Below are positions 22,030 to 33,741 of a DNA stretch of 64,000 nt, piece by piece. Under the pieces are notes generated by a model, which was not told the DNA's origin, made no database searches, and was given only the letters and a program-made list of their open reading frames with translations. Origin of the DNA: Plotosus lineatus (Eukaryota; Chordata; Actinopteri; Siluriformes; Plotosidae); the NCBI GenBank assembly GCA_024760905.1, contig CM045731.1:17637501-17701500 (forward strand), in the 5' to 3' direction. Made by a program: the position numbers and the translations under genes. The stretch's first letter is position 1; every line of letters begins with the position of its first letter.

Positions 22030-22350
22030 TTGGGACCACTCGGCATATTACAAGAAGGTCCTGGATACGAGTCCGATACTTGACGAGGACATTTCTGGGT
22101 GTAGTTTGCATGTTCTTCCTGTGCCTGTGTGTGTTTCTGCCAGGTTCCTCCAGTTTCCTCCCATAGTCCAAAGACATGCACATCAGGCTAACTCATTCCA
22201 AGTTGCCCCTAGGTGTGAATGTATGTGCTGGTACTCCGATGGTCTAGCAAACTGTTCAGTGTTTACCCTGCCTTTTCTCGGTGTCGGCTGACAATTGCTC
22301 CACCCTCCCTGCGATCCTAATAGGATTAAGCAGTTCAGCAAAAGTGGAGT
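22030..22350 (+). mobile_element. SINE family 2 with L2-type tail
   Basis: AAGAAGGTCCTGGATACGAG, TGTAGTTTGCATGTTCTTCC, CCATAGTCCAAAGACATGCA and a tail GCGATCCTAATAGGATTAAG. The A-box part is decayed. Confidence 0.7.
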
Positions 22351-22496
22351 GAATGAGTGTATAGAAGTAAAGAAAAAAAATACAAAAATTAAAATTGCGC
22401 CCAGACACCTATGTTGCCAACAGTGGAGTTTCCATGAGCCCTCTTGTGGACAAAATAGACAATGACAACAATGAAAGACTGAAGGATGACACAAAA

Positions 22497-22780
22497 AGTG
22501 ATCCGTCTCATCAATCACAGTGATTACCAGCAGGTCTGTGAGCCCATTTGTACAACGGCGGGTAGTCCTTCTCATCTGAGTGTGCTTGGTTGCCCATTGG
22601 CGAGCACGTGTAGAAGTTTGTGAAAGGCACGTGTCATGGAGGGGGCATGCATGTGTTAGTGCCCCTCTCTGGCTGGTAGAGATCGTGTGTATGATCGGGA
22701 GGCAACACTATTATTCACAGATAGAAATTGGATGCACGTTTAAAAATATTAGGGGAGGAAAATGGCGGTGGACATTAGTA
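22497..22780 (+). repeat. Interspersed repeat, family 5 (SINE-like)
   Basis: CAATCACAGTGATTACCAGC, CATTTGTACAACGGCGGGTA and GCACGTGTCATGGAGGGGGC match the order of blocks at 5195-5480. Confidence 0.5.
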
Positions 22781-22998
22781 TGTCGTAGCGAAAGTTTGCT
22801 AACTGAGCTGGAGTGATAAAGTAATATTACCGCAAAAAGTGTGATGTAATGTAGTAACTCGGTGCAAAGTGTTTAAGATAATAAGCTTCTAGTTCTGGCG
22901 TTTCTACAGTTTAATCTAGATATATTTTTTTTACATTCATGTATAAATAATCTTTCAAAAAATGTGGAGGTTGTTTCCAGCACAACGAATGTAATTCA

Positions 22999-23312
22999 GG
23001 GCAGTGGTAGCCTAGTGGTCTAGGTGCTGGATTACCGATCCAAAGGTTGGGGGTTCAAGTCTCACTCTTCACAAGGTTGTCACTGCCCCCCCCCCCCCCC
23101 CCCCCCAGTGCAGCTAACTGGGTTATCAAAGCCATGGTCATGTCTCTCACTGTCCATGTTGTGAGGTTCATGTAAAACAACCATTGCTGACTTTTGACAA
23201 GAGTAGCTGCAAACCATCAGCGTGTTTCCGCCCTACGCTGGCCTTGCGAGCTGTCCAAGGTGTACTCTGCCCTCGCCCTTAACTATGGTTAAGCAGTTAC
23301 ATAAAATGAAAT
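22999..23312 (+). mobile_element. SINE family 1 with L2-type tail, target duplication visible
   Basis: Head GGGCAGTGGTAGCCTAGTGG, B-box-like GGGGGTTCAAGTCTCACTC, an expanded C run (23087-23106), body AACAACCATTGCTGACTTTT, shortened tail TATGGTTAAGCAGTTACAT. Perfect 12-bp flanks GAATGTAATTCA (22987-22998 and 23313-23324). Confidence 0.9.
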
Positions 23313-23324
23313 GAATGTAATTCA

Positions 23325-24130
23325 TTCAATTCTATTTGCACAGACTTTTGTTTTCACCTCAAATATTGGCCTGACCAATCACGTCAAAGTAGCTCCTGGT
23401 ATATCAAACAAATAATAATAATAATAATCAAAGTCACAAAACAGGCATCAGTCCTTTTCTTGCCCTTTTGTGAATCGTGTGTGAATGACTTCAGTCACCT
23501 GAGCACAATGAAAATTTTTGGCAACAAACGGTCCGGTCTAAATATATATCCAGCTGCTAAACCTTTGGCTCCGGTATGCTTTTCAATAGGATCACATGAC
23601 TGTGTGCCCTTTTGAGCGCGTCCCTGCCTCAACGGCTCTGAAAAGACGATTATATTAATACTGGGTTGCCAGTTATACTTGAGCATTGAAGCTGGATAGC
23701 GACATGCCCGAGCAGAAAGCTCGTGGAGTGCTAGATGGTGCACAGTACATACGGGATCCTCTGATCTCTGTACCGCCCAGGTTTGACCGAATAGAAGAGC
23801 TGGCATTCAGCCAAAGTGACTTTAATCTGGTTCGCGAGACAGGCCGAATCATGTTTCTGTTTCTACGGTTAAAAGGCCTGAGAATAGTATTCTAGCGAAT
23901 GAGTAAAATACTGATGTATGGCTTGAGTGATGGTGTGCTGTATGGTGTAATACTTTAAAGTACAGCAGGTGATTGTTATAGTTAGAAAATTAGGAGCATT
24001 AACAAAACCTAATCCCGTTTTTCCTCCCGTAGGGTATGTTATGATCAAACTTAATACCTTGTTCATTTTTATTCCATCTAAAATCTGTATTGTGCTGAGT
24101 AAGGGTTCGAGCTAGTCGATGTAACGATGA
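23325..24130. other. Unassigned intron DNA
   Basis: No repeat family recognised. Includes a short (AAT)n run at about 23412. Confidence 0.4.
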
Positions 24131-24153
24131 TGTAATGTCAGCTACACTGTCTG

Positions 24154-24504
24154 TCTTCCTTTCGGCTTTTTCCCTTTTACTCAGGAGTCGCCACAGCGAA
24201 TCATCTGATTCGCACGTTTTGATTTGGCAGAGGTTTTTACATCGGATGCCCTTCCTGTCACAACCCTTTTTTAGCAAGGGACAGAAACACGCTGACGACT
24301 TTGCAGCTACTCTTTACGAAAGTCAGCAATGGTTCTTTTACATGCCTCTCACTATAGACAGTGAGAGACATGGCCTGCCTTTGATAACCCAGTTAGCTGC
24401 ACTGGGGGGGGGGACAGTGACAACCTTGTGGAGAGTGGGACTTGAACCCCCAACCTTTGGATCAGCGATCCAGCGCCCTATACCACTAGACCACCAGTGC
24501 CCCG
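24154..24504 (-). mobile_element. SINE family 1 with RTE-derived tail, target duplication visible
   Basis: Minus strand: head GGGCACTGGTGGTCTAGTGG, B-box-like GGGGGTTCAAGTCCCACTC, body AAGAACCATTGCTGACTTTC, then GACAGGAAGGGCATCCGATG (like the LINE 5' leader) and GATTCGCTGTGGCGACTCCT plus AAGCCGAAAGGAAGA (like the LINE 3' end). Flanks 24131-24153 and 24505-24527 match over 23 bases with one mismatch. Confidence 0.9.
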
Positions 24505-24527
24505 TGTAATGTGAGCTACACTGTCTG

Positions 24528-25204
24528 ACCAAAATAGTAAGAATCACACTGTAATATTTTGATGGAGGGAATTTATACCTGATCACAGCATGTAATCTCC
24601 ATGGCGATGTTGCTCCGGTTGATCTGGTCTAGGCTCAGCAACATTAATGTGGAAATTAAATGAAGCAGCTGATGATCTGAATGTACTGAATGAGCAGGTT
24701 ATCACACCAATGCACTTTATCTTCCCTGATGGCACACGGATATAAACTAGGGACTCAAATAATGAAAGAGTGGTTCAGGAGGTATGAGGAATCATTTTCA
24801 CGTGTATAATTGCCCCCCCCCCACCACCACCACACAGAGTCCTGATTTTAACCCTGTTGAAAGTTTTCCGGATGTGCTGGAGAAGACTTTATATCCAATG
24901 AAAAATGAACCTGACTTTGGATGGAAATTAATGTCGTGCTGTTACATATGTATCATATCATAATGTTGTGATTACACAGTTTAACTAAACCTAAAGATGG
25001 TCCTTTTTTTTTTTTTCTTTTATAAAACATTTCGGGTTGGAGTCTGACGACGGTGTTGATTTTACCCCAATGAATCATTGTTGTCGTCCTTGCATATGGT
25101 TGGTGAGGAGGGTCAAGAAATTGTGTATGATGTTCATAAAGGACTTCAAGAAACATGTCAAAGTAGTTGAGAGAATATACTGTACATTTCTATTGTTTTG
25201 GAAT
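24528..25204. other. Unassigned intron DNA
   Basis: No recognised family. A fragment around 24830-24930 (CCTGATTTTAACCCTGTTGA) vaguely recalls the DLNPVE motif of Tc1 transposases but is too short to call. Confidence 0.35.
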
Positions 25205-25212
25205 TTTTAGAG

Positions 25213-25281
25213 CAGAGGTCGGGAACCTTTTTGACGAAGAGAGCCAAAAAAAGGCATATTTTAAAATCTAATCCTCGGAGA

Positions 25282-25335
<54 letters not shown>

Positions 25336-26042
25336 GAAAAGTACTTCTTACTATTAATGCGACTTCTGGTGCTGCATGGTTTTGCTGATGGCTTTGTAGT
25401 CTGGTTGATACGTGGTGAGGTTCTGCTTCATGCAGGCGTTTAGGCTTCCATTTATTAAATGTGACCGCAGGTTGGTCTTGATGTTTTTCAGGTGAGAAGG
25501 ACTGCTCACATGCATATGCGGAGGCAAACATGGTCAATACGACAGGACTCACACTGCAGTGTTTATGTGACAGGAAGCGCGTTCCAAGTTTTGGCAATCA
25601 GCTGGTATGCAGGTTGAAGTTTTTTCATGTCTGTCCATTTGAGTTTTGCTTGCCAGCTGTGCTTGGCTTCGTGAAAATGAGCTGATCAAAACGAGGAAAT
25701 TTACCTCTTTACTCAAAAACAACACGCACAGTCTGTGACTGTTGTTCTAATGCAATAAAATTAGAGTTTCAAGGTATCGGACCCACCCGCATACTGGCGT
25801 ACAGAAAGGATTGACTCTCCGCTGCGCGCCACAGTGACATGTGGCATTAAAAATAGATGTATAGATTTAAATACACGAGATTTATTCATCTGTTTTTGTT
25901 TTATTTGATGGCTTTTTTGTATTTTTATTTAAATGACAAGGAAATTATGTATTCGTTATTCTGTTAAGAAAGGCCACCTGATTTATCTGAGAGCCAGATA
26001 CAGTCATCAAAAGAGCCACATGCCATAGGTTCCCGACCCCTG
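25213..26042 (-). mobile_element. hAT element, deletion derivative
   Basis: Perfect 8-bp target duplication TTTTAGAG (25205-25212 and 26043-26050). The termini CAGAGGTCGGGAACC and GGTTCCCGACCCCTG form an inverted repeat. On the minus strand about 25490-25560 encodes LTMFASAYACEQSFS, matching the start of the hAT C-terminal dimerisation region in family form (FGSTYLCEQLFS-like). The catalytic part is missing and an AT microsatellite (25286-25330) fills one side, so it is non-autonomous. Confidence 0.9.
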
Positions 26043-26050
26043 TTTTAGAG

Positions 26051-26269
26051 TGTCAGCAGGCCTCGCAGTCACTGATTATACCGCAAGGCTTGGGGACATC
26101 ATTGCTGTGCTGCATATTCAGGTATGAAACTGAAAATATTTTAACCACAACACAGTGGTGTGAACAAATCAGGCTGAATTTCTGTATGGAACTTTAAAAC
26201 CCAGTATTTCTAGGAATTTTGAGAGAAACTACCCCCTGAGGAGGTCTACCATGAACTAAAATCCATCAA
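26051..26269. other. Unassigned
   Basis: No recognised feature. Confidence 0.3.
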
Positions 26270-26600
26270 GGACGGCGTTTTGCAGGCGTTTGTTTAACTA
26301 TCCATCCATTAGGCCAATTCTCGCTCTCTCTGATAAAATCCAGGGCACCTTCATGCGTCAATTTTCACCAAACTTGGTGGGGACATTACTCCACATGCAT
26401 TTTGGAGGCTACTTAATTTTGGGAATTTCAAGGTTAATGCTCAAGGTCAGAGCAAGGTCATAATGTTTTGGAGATGGAGTGCTCATAACTTCAAAATGAG
26501 TGCTGGCAGACATGCACTTGCTATGGAACACAAATACGAAACCAGGTGTGGACTTCCAAATGAGACAGTTTCCTTTGACATTGAGTTGACGTTGAAAGGT
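26270..26600. repeat. Interspersed repeat with CCAAACTTGGTGGGGACATT block
   Basis: The stretch has the look of a known vertebrate-type interspersed repeat with AAGGTCAGAGCAAGGTCA words. A related block (CACCAAGTTTGGTGGAAATC, CTTTGCTCTGACCTTCACCT) occurs in the other orientation at 53690-53830. The family is not identified. Confidence 0.4.
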
Positions 26601-27929
26601 CAAACTTTATCCTTTTTATTTTTTTTATTTATTTATTTTTTGCTAATTTAGTCACAAACAAAAATACTAAAAAATGAGGACTAAATCGAACCAGTATACG
26701 TAGCCCGAAAGGTAAACGTCGGGCCTGGCCAGTGACGTGGATACTTGGATGCCCCATGACACCCTGATGAAAAGCCTAGAAGTTTGATAAGACCTACACC
26801 ATGTTCCTGGATGTTCCTTCTGTATCCACACGAGACCATGGCTATGTATCCAGTGTGTACTTACACACATGTTTATACATGTGCATAAAATTATAACGAG
26901 GCGGTCTTGTTGTTTTCGTGCTCCGTTGAATTTTAAATAAATCCATAAATTATTTTAACGACTGAAAATTATACCTTCGAACCATTTGACCAGGCAGCCT
27001 GCAAACACTTAAACAAGACTCTCACACATCACTCGATAGATGTATTAAGCAGAAAGATGACATTCTGTGGTTTACCAAACACTATTCCAAATTCTGGAAT
27101 GTTCCTAACGGGAATACCTTGCGCTGCATCCATTTAAGTGTGGTCAGAATGTGCCTAGGCCTCATTTACGTGTGGTTCTGGTCGAGGATGCCAGTGAAAA
27201 AAGGCAGTCGACGGTCTCTGCCTTTAAAGCCAGTCTGAGAAATACAGTATAATCTTCATGCCGAGGACAGAAAGGGTGCCATAAGTTTTCCATAAACATT
27301 TCTTTCATTTAAACACCATTTTAAGGTTAGATAGTTGGAATCTCCCTGTTTGCTAAACATGGGGTGGTAAGGAATTCATAGGGTTAAGACGTGGACATCA
27401 GTTCTTCCCTCTGCTCATTACGTGGAGGGGTTGATTCCACGCCGCATTATTTACACAATATAACTGTGGCTGTTGTCAAAACACGCTGATAGGAACAGAG
27501 GTTACTATCGAGGGACCGGAGTGATGCGAGTTGTTTAGGTGTGGTCTTGCACCGGAGTATCCTGTGTCCAAAGTGTATGCGTTGAAGCTTTTCTCCCTGG
27601 AGGGCAAGGAAACTCAAATCTGATCAGTTGTTTGGTGTGTACTTGTACCAGCTGCAAGCTGAGGATATTTTTATCAAGCAGAATGAGGACTTTAATTTGG
27701 GAAGTGAGGCACAATTGGCTGGTCCTCATTTCCTCAAAGTGCTGTTTCAGGACTAAGACTTGGTTTTAAGGTTTAACTTTACATTAGGTGTAGGTTCGGG
27801 ATGTGGTAAAGGTTGGGGATTGGGATGGAGTTGCAACGATTAGGGTTCAGTTAAGGGACTTGGGAATGCATTGCTTTAGTTAATGTCCTCAGAAAGATAG
27901 AAATACAACTTCTCTTTCGCTTTTTTCCT

Positions 27930-27974
<45 letters not shown>

Positions 27975-28090
27975 ACATACTGAAGACCAGAATAGATTTT
28001 TATCTAACAGAGTGAGGATTAGTGGTTGGCTATTAGAAGGTTATTAAAGGGTTAAGAGTTGGTTTTCGGGTTCAGATGGATAGAATCAGG
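26601..28090. other. Unassigned intron DNA
   Basis: No exon or named repeat apart from a (TG)n run at 27932-27972. Confidence 0.4.
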
Positions 28091-28097
28091 AATTAAT

Positions 28098-28350
28098 TAA
28101 TCAGAGGCTAGATTGAGATGGTTTGGACATGTACAGAGGAGGGATAGTGAATACATTGGTATTAGGATGCTGAGGTTGGAACTACCAGGCAGAAGGCCCA
28201 GAGGAAGACCAAAGAGAAGATTCATGGATGTGGTGAAGGAGGACATGAAGGCAGTTGGTGTAAGAGTAGAAGATGCAGAGGATAGGGTGAGATGGAGGCA
28301 GGTGATTCGCTGTGGCGACCCCTGAAGGGAACAGCCGAAAGGAAAAGAAG
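28098..28350 (+). pseudogene. RTE-like LINE, 3' terminal fragment
   Basis: An open frame encodes the conserved C-terminal tail (MRWFGHVQRRDSEYIGIRML, ELPGRRPRGRPKRRFMDVVK, EDAEDRVRWRQVIRCGDP) followed by a stop and the very short 3' end (GGGAACAGCCGAAAGGAAAA). It is 5'-truncated, as is usual for LINE insertions. Confidence 0.9.
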
Positions 28351-28485
28351 TTGTTTTTCGGGTTCGGTTGTCCTCAGGTTTGGTTTAGGGTTGGGTCACC
28401 TATTCGGTTAGGGACTTTAGTTGTGATGGTCAAGGGGCATCTTGACTTGGGAATGTCACTGAAGGTCCCCACAATATATAAATAC

Positions 28486-28487
<2 letters not shown>

Positions 28488-28537
<50 letters not shown>
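28488..28537. repeat. (TG)n microsatellite
   Basis: About 24 TG units. Confidence 0.95.
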
Positions 28538-28538
<1 letters not shown>

Positions 28539-28705
28539 TGTTGTAGAATCAGTCTGTACCTCCCTCATCCCTGAACCCCCGCCGGCCCTTTCTGCAGCAC
28601 TTCAGCTTTGCGAAGAAGTCACACTCTCAATGTACTGTATGTTTGTGCAATTCGCTAACTCTTGTGGCCTAAACAAAAACAATGACTCTGAGGTACTCCG
28701 TGCGA

Positions 28706-28885
28706 CGCGGTGGCGTAGTGGTTAGCACGTCTGCCTGACAGAAAGAAGGTCCTGGGCTTGAGTCCTGGTCTCCGTGACGGAGTTTGTTCTCCTTGTGGGT
28801 CTCCCACCTTTACCCAGTGTCTGCTAAAGCCTCCTAACAACCCTGTTCAGATTTGGCGAATCTGTGAGAGGAAGTGAATGAATTG
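28706..28885 (+). mobile_element. SINE family 2, internally shortened
   Basis: Head GCGGTGGCGTAGTGGTTAGC, B-box-like GGGCTTGAGTCCTGGT, then a shortened body joined to a tail (GTGAGAGGAAGTGAATGAAT). Confidence 0.6.
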
Positions 28886-28889
28886 GATT

Positions 28890-30000
28890 CTGGGAAAGGT
28901 GAGCCGGCTCCTTTAAGTCCATGGACCACTGCACAGACGTAACCTTTTCCATCCTGTCTTCCTCTCACCGTTAATTCTTCCCATCTGCTCCTTCCTGGAT
29001 CCTGCCCATGTGGCTGTCCAGAGGAAAACCCCTGTTGGGGTGGAAGAGCACCTCTGACCCCTATCTGCCTCTGATGTCTTTGTCTTCCCTGGAGTGTACC
29101 ATCCCATCTTCTCTGACTCAACCCTCGACCCTCAACTCTCACCTCGTCCATACATCACTTCTCTTTCCATTTGCTTTCAGTTACTTCTCTGTCTTTGTAT
29201 GTTTGGAGCTGGTGCACGTCTCTGCTGAATCATCAAATCCGTCAATGTTTTCTATGTTACTCAAGCCTTAAAACAAGTAATTCACTGCCCCACCTTAAGC
29301 TAAGCTTACCTGACCTAACCTCGGTGGCGTTTTGCTGGCTCATCAAGCACATGAAAGAAGTTCCATTCAGGAACGCTGTATTTGGCATGCCAGCTCATTT
29401 TTGTCAGACCGAGAAGAAGCGAATGTTTATAATGCGGTCTGTATTTTCTACGGCCGTGACCTTGACCATGTGCTTGGCTCTCTCAAAAAAAAAAAAACAG
29501 AAACTGAAAAACAAATGCAACCTTGAAGAATGCCACATACTTGTCTTTTATTTTCTTCATTAGCGAAGGTCAGGGGGGGAGGGGCACATTCTGAAGACAC
29601 ATTCCTTGAGGCACATGCAGCGCCTGTTTCAAATAGTTCTGCAGGAAACTATGCATACGCATTAGCATACATTTAAATCTCCGCGCTTCACAAAGCCAGA
29701 GGATTGAAGCTGTGTGCCGGGGTAATTAAAGTTCATCCTGCATGTGAAGATGTTTGATAGCAGATCGTGTCCAAGCTGGGAATAGTTCGCAAGCCTTTGC
29801 TGGTTGCTATGTAAATTTTCTGAATAAATAAATAAAGCAGTCATTGCCAGCAGGGATTAATGGTACAAAAGAATGAATGAAGCCCTACAGTCGTTTTCTT
29901 TCAGAAACTCAAACTGTGATTGTGTCGCCTGGTTACTTTTCTGTTAATGAGCTGAAATCGCGTTAATGTGGCCTTGATTAGCCTAAATGCCCGAGTACAG
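28890..30000. other. Unassigned intron DNA
   Basis: A minus-strand open frame at 28834-29151 (105 codons) has no family I recognise and overlaps a SINE end. The rest shows no feature. Confidence 0.35.
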
Positions 30001-30029
30001 TCATACCATAGCCAGCTTTTTTTTTTTCT

Positions 30030-30445
30030 TTTTTTTTTTTTTTGCATTTTGACCCCCCTCCAATTTTATCCCATAATTATAGTCATATCCGATTCTCACC
30101 TGTCAAGTATTTCCTTCCCTAATGCACAATCACCACCAACCAGGGAGGGGTGTAAGCATGCACACGCCCCCTCTGTGACATGCGATGCTGCCACCAGCCT
30201 CTTTACGAACTGCCATGTATACGCATTTGGGGGCAGTCTACCACACTTTGAAGGAAAGCGCTTTACGCACCCTCGTACGAATTAGCTTACAAACACCCAT
30301 GATTGGCTGCCAATCGCTGTGAGTGATGGGGAAGTGAGCATATAGCATCTTTCCCTACTGTGAATGCTCAGTCAATTCGCTCCTATGGACTCCCGGTCTT
30401 GGATAGCTGTAGCAGCAACCTAGATTTGAGCTCACTGACTATAAC
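30030..30445 (-). repeat. Interspersed repeat, family 5 (SINE-like), longest copy
   Basis: It contains, reversed, the landmarks of the copies at 5195 and 22497: ATGCACACGCCCCCTCTGTG, TTGGCTGCCAATCGCTGTGA and GGAAAGCGCTTTACGCACC. It ends in a poly-T (30017-30043) that would be the A-rich 3' end. Confidence 0.55.
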
Positions 30446-30452
30446 GAGCTTA

Positions 30453-31024
30453 CCGTAATCGACGTAATAAGCGCTCTGCTCCAATAAGCCCCCCCAGTGT
30501 TTTTGACCTTGCGTCTAATAACCGCCCATGTGTACTGGGAGCAAAATCATAAATCAAACGCACCAATTTTATTCGATCAGTCTCTGTAACGGTAAAATGA
30601 GGCTTTCACGGCCTGTACAAGTGAGTTTACATGGTATTTCAAGACCCCCTGCCACTGGGGAATGTCTATAATGTTCATCAGTAACAACACATTAGATTGT
30701 TCCACTGTACTTTAAAAAACAGGAAAATATTTTGCTGTGTTCTCTTGGTAAATATCCAACAACTGATGAACCATTAGAAACTGCTACAGCAAAACTATGG
30801 GATGCTCTGAATGAATGGAGCGATGAGCCAGATATGGACCTATCAGAAAGTGATGACGAGTATTTTTCACCCGATTCTCCTGCTCACTAACTTCATAAAT
30901 TAAAAGACATTTCTGGCCATGTGCTTTTCAACATGCCACTAAAGTTGACATTCATGTTGATTGGGTCGATTTTACATCGGGGAAAATATTTAAAGGAACA
31001 GCACCGGGAGGGAAAATTAAAGGG

Positions 31025-31058
<34 letters not shown>

Positions 31059-31280
31059 CTGTTTTCTGTTTATTTTCAGCTTTCATGTAAGTAATTTGGT
31101 TGATACCACAAAATGAATAATACAAATACCAGTAAAACTCTTTTATTGTTGTGTTATTATTCATGTTTTCTACTTCGATGCTAACAAGCACTTACCGTTC
31201 CATTCCGCTGGTAACATTTTAATAAGCGCCCACCCACTCCGATTTTTAAGCGCCCTGGGGGCTTATCACGTTGAATATGG
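30453..31280 (+). mobile_element. Tigger-like TIR element, deletion derivative with transposase C-terminus
   Basis: TA flanks (30451-30452, 31281-31282). Termini CCGTAATCGACGTAATAAGC and, reversed, CCATATTCAACGTGATAAGC are inverted repeats. Between 30744 and 30890 an open + frame ends in an acidic tail (LWDALNEWSDEPDMDLSESD) and a stop, which fits the acidic C-terminus of a pogo/Tigger transposase. The HTH and DDE parts are gone. A poly-T run lies at 31027-31056. Confidence 0.7.
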
Positions 31281-31282
31281 TA

Positions 31283-32137
31283 TTTTAATTATCTCTATTA
31301 TTATTATTTTTAGTAGGAGTAGTAGTGGTATTAGGCATGTTTACTGTGCATCTTGAATCGAGAGGAATTAAACAGAATCCTGGTTAATGCTACCTATTTT
31401 GGAAATGAGGAGACAAGCATCATGCTTCAGTCATTAAGCACGAGATATTTAGATAACCTCACACTCATCCATGCTCTCTCTTTCGCCTCACGTATCATTT
31501 CTGATTTTTTTATTGACCTTATATGTCTTATCGCTTCCTCTGTCTATCATGGTCATCACATCAAGTGCTTTCTGGGTGGCCAGGAATGCTGGGGGATTGA
31601 TTCCGAAGAGATCATTGAGTCAAAGGGCTTTGATGTTAGTCCTTCTATCCCTTAGAGCCGACACTAGCATGACATGACCGGGCTGGCGTCCTTGTTTAGA
31701 TTTCTGTTTTGTACATGTGAAGATTTTTCCTCCTTCAACTTGCCAGGAAAAAGCCCCAAATGAATGATGGAACAAGGCAAGCCTTCCCTAAACATGCTGC
31801 TGGTTCAGACCAGGGCTGGCCTCCTGTCTCTGTTCTCTTCCCAGATGTCCAGAAACTCGCCACCCACAGGATAAGCTGAGCTCATCAGGGAAGAACATTA
31901 AAGTAACAGAGCATTCCCTTAATGCTTTTATGCAGCTTTAGTAGCCAGGTTTGGTTTTGAAGGGGGGTGGGATGGGCGGGGGTGGGGTGGGAATTTTTGT
32001 ATATTTTGGGGGAAACTGTGAACTTCTCAGCATGTAGTGATATGAGACTGGAGACGTTTCATATAAGGTCAGGAAAAAAAGTGCTGTTAGGTTTTAAAAC
32101 TGGGATCGATCAGGTTGAATATGAGATTGTGAGTTAA

Positions 32138-32178
<41 letters not shown>

Positions 32179-32390
32179 CTCAATGACTCAGCTGTTTTGG
32201 AAGAGTGCACAATAATATTTTGTTCTTAAGTTGGATTCTCAAGTTCCCATAAATACGCCTTACAAAGCACGAGTTTTGAGACTCCGCTGGAAACACACAC
32301 ACACACACACAGAGCTTGCATCATTCCCTTAGTGCTGGTATGGAATGTCAGGTATGATAATGAGGATCTGGAAGGTGTGTGTGTGCGCGC

Positions 32391-32456
<66 letters not shown>

Positions 32457-32560
32457 GTGTGTGTGTGTGTGTGTTTTTTACTCGGCAGGTCTGGTTCTAG
32501 TTGTGTGATTGGTATTGTTGATGCATAGAATGTACTTGCAAATTTACCGGACAGCATCTT
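31283..32560. other. Unassigned intron DNA with GT microsatellites
   Basis: (TG)n at 32142-32177 and a longer, interrupted GT/GC run at 32373-32475. No exon seen. Confidence 0.45.
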
Positions 32561-32580
32561 CCTCCCTCTTTAACATCAAC

Positions 32581-32929
32581 TGTGTCTGTCTTCCTTTCGG
32601 CTTTTTCCCTTTTACTCGGGAGTCACCACAGCGAATTACCTGATTCGCACGTTTGATTTGGCAGAGGTTTTTACGTCGGATGCCCTTCCTGTCACAACCC
32701 TTTTTAGCAAGGGACAGAAACACACGGACGACTTTGCAGCCTACTCTTTACGAAAGTCAGCAATGGTTCTTTTACATGCCTCTCACCATAGATAGTGACA
32801 TACATGGCCCGCCTTTGATAACCCAGTTAGCTGCACTGAGGGGGACAGTGACAACCTTGTGGAGAGTGGGACTCGAACTCCCAACCTTGGGATCAGCGAT
32901 CCAGCCCCAGCAGACCACCACCACTGCCC
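32581..32929 (-). mobile_element. SINE family 1 with RTE-derived tail, target duplication visible
   Basis: Minus strand: head region with decayed A-box, B-box-like GGGAGTTCGAGTCCCACTC, body AAGAACCATTGCTGACTTTC, RTE tail with GACAGGAAGGGCATCCGACG and TTCGCTGTGGTGACTCCCG. Perfect 17-bp flanks CCCTCTTTAACATCAAC (32564-32580, 32930-32946). Confidence 0.9.
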
Positions 32930-33557
32930 CCCTCTTTAACATCAACATCCTGTCTATTTGTGTGTCTCATTTTATTTCGGAGTGTAGTAACGTAATCCTG
33001 TACAGAAAGTACCTGAGAGAGTTCCTCAGTCAGGTGGACTTTCAAGTGCACTCAGACAGTGAATGTTTTAAAACTCGCATATAATTTGGGCATATAATGG
33101 GGAATGGGGAATCGTTGGGGGCGTGGTTATAAAATAACAGACAAGCAGTCAATCCAATCAAGCCAATCTTATAATATCTGTGAAGTGCGAAGCGTTACAC
33201 CTGTCGATGGCTGTCATGACTGCTATTGGTTCTCTTTGTTGTGTTCTAGCTTTTCTTTTTCCTGTATACAGGGATCCCTCGCTACTTCGTGCTTCAATTC
33301 ATGCGGCTTCAGTGCATTTTTTGTTAATAGTTATAGAATTAAAAAATAAGGAAATTAAGGAAGAATAGGGGGAAAGTTAAGTAAAATGGCACAAAAACAA
33401 AGCCAATTATACAAAAAAAAACTAAACAAACACAAAACAGCAAACAACCCATAAACTCCCATCAAAACTAGTTACATTTTTGTGAGGTGCGCATCTGCGC
33501 ACGTCTGTATGTGTGTGTATTTATAATTTATTTACATTTACATTATTTTTGAATGTT

Positions 33558-33681
33558 GTGGTGAAGGAGGACATGAAGGTCGTTGGTGTAAGAGAAGAAG
33601 ATGCAAAGGATAGGGTGAGATGGAGGCAGATGATTTGCTGTGGCGACCCCTGAAGCGAAAAGCCGAAAGGAAAAGAAGAAG
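33558..33681 (+). mobile_element. RTE-like LINE, 124-bp 3' end
   Basis: GTGGTGAAGGAGGACATGAA through GCTGTGGCGACCCCTGAAGC and AAGCCGAAAGGAAAAGAAGA matches the last codons and tail of the copies at 28098 and 46438. It interrupts family A after TTTTTGAATGTT. Confidence 0.85.
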
Positions 33682-33741
33682 AATTATTATTATAAGCATT
33701 TATAGCATTGAATATGTATTTATTAATATTGTATACACATA

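Noticed and set aside
24830..24930. Tc1 transposase fragment
   Set aside because: Only one short resemblance (PDFNPVE-like) without neighbouring motifs or inverted repeats.
28834..29151. Minus-strand frame of 105 codons
   Set aside because: No recognised domain, no splice context, and its end overlaps a SINE.
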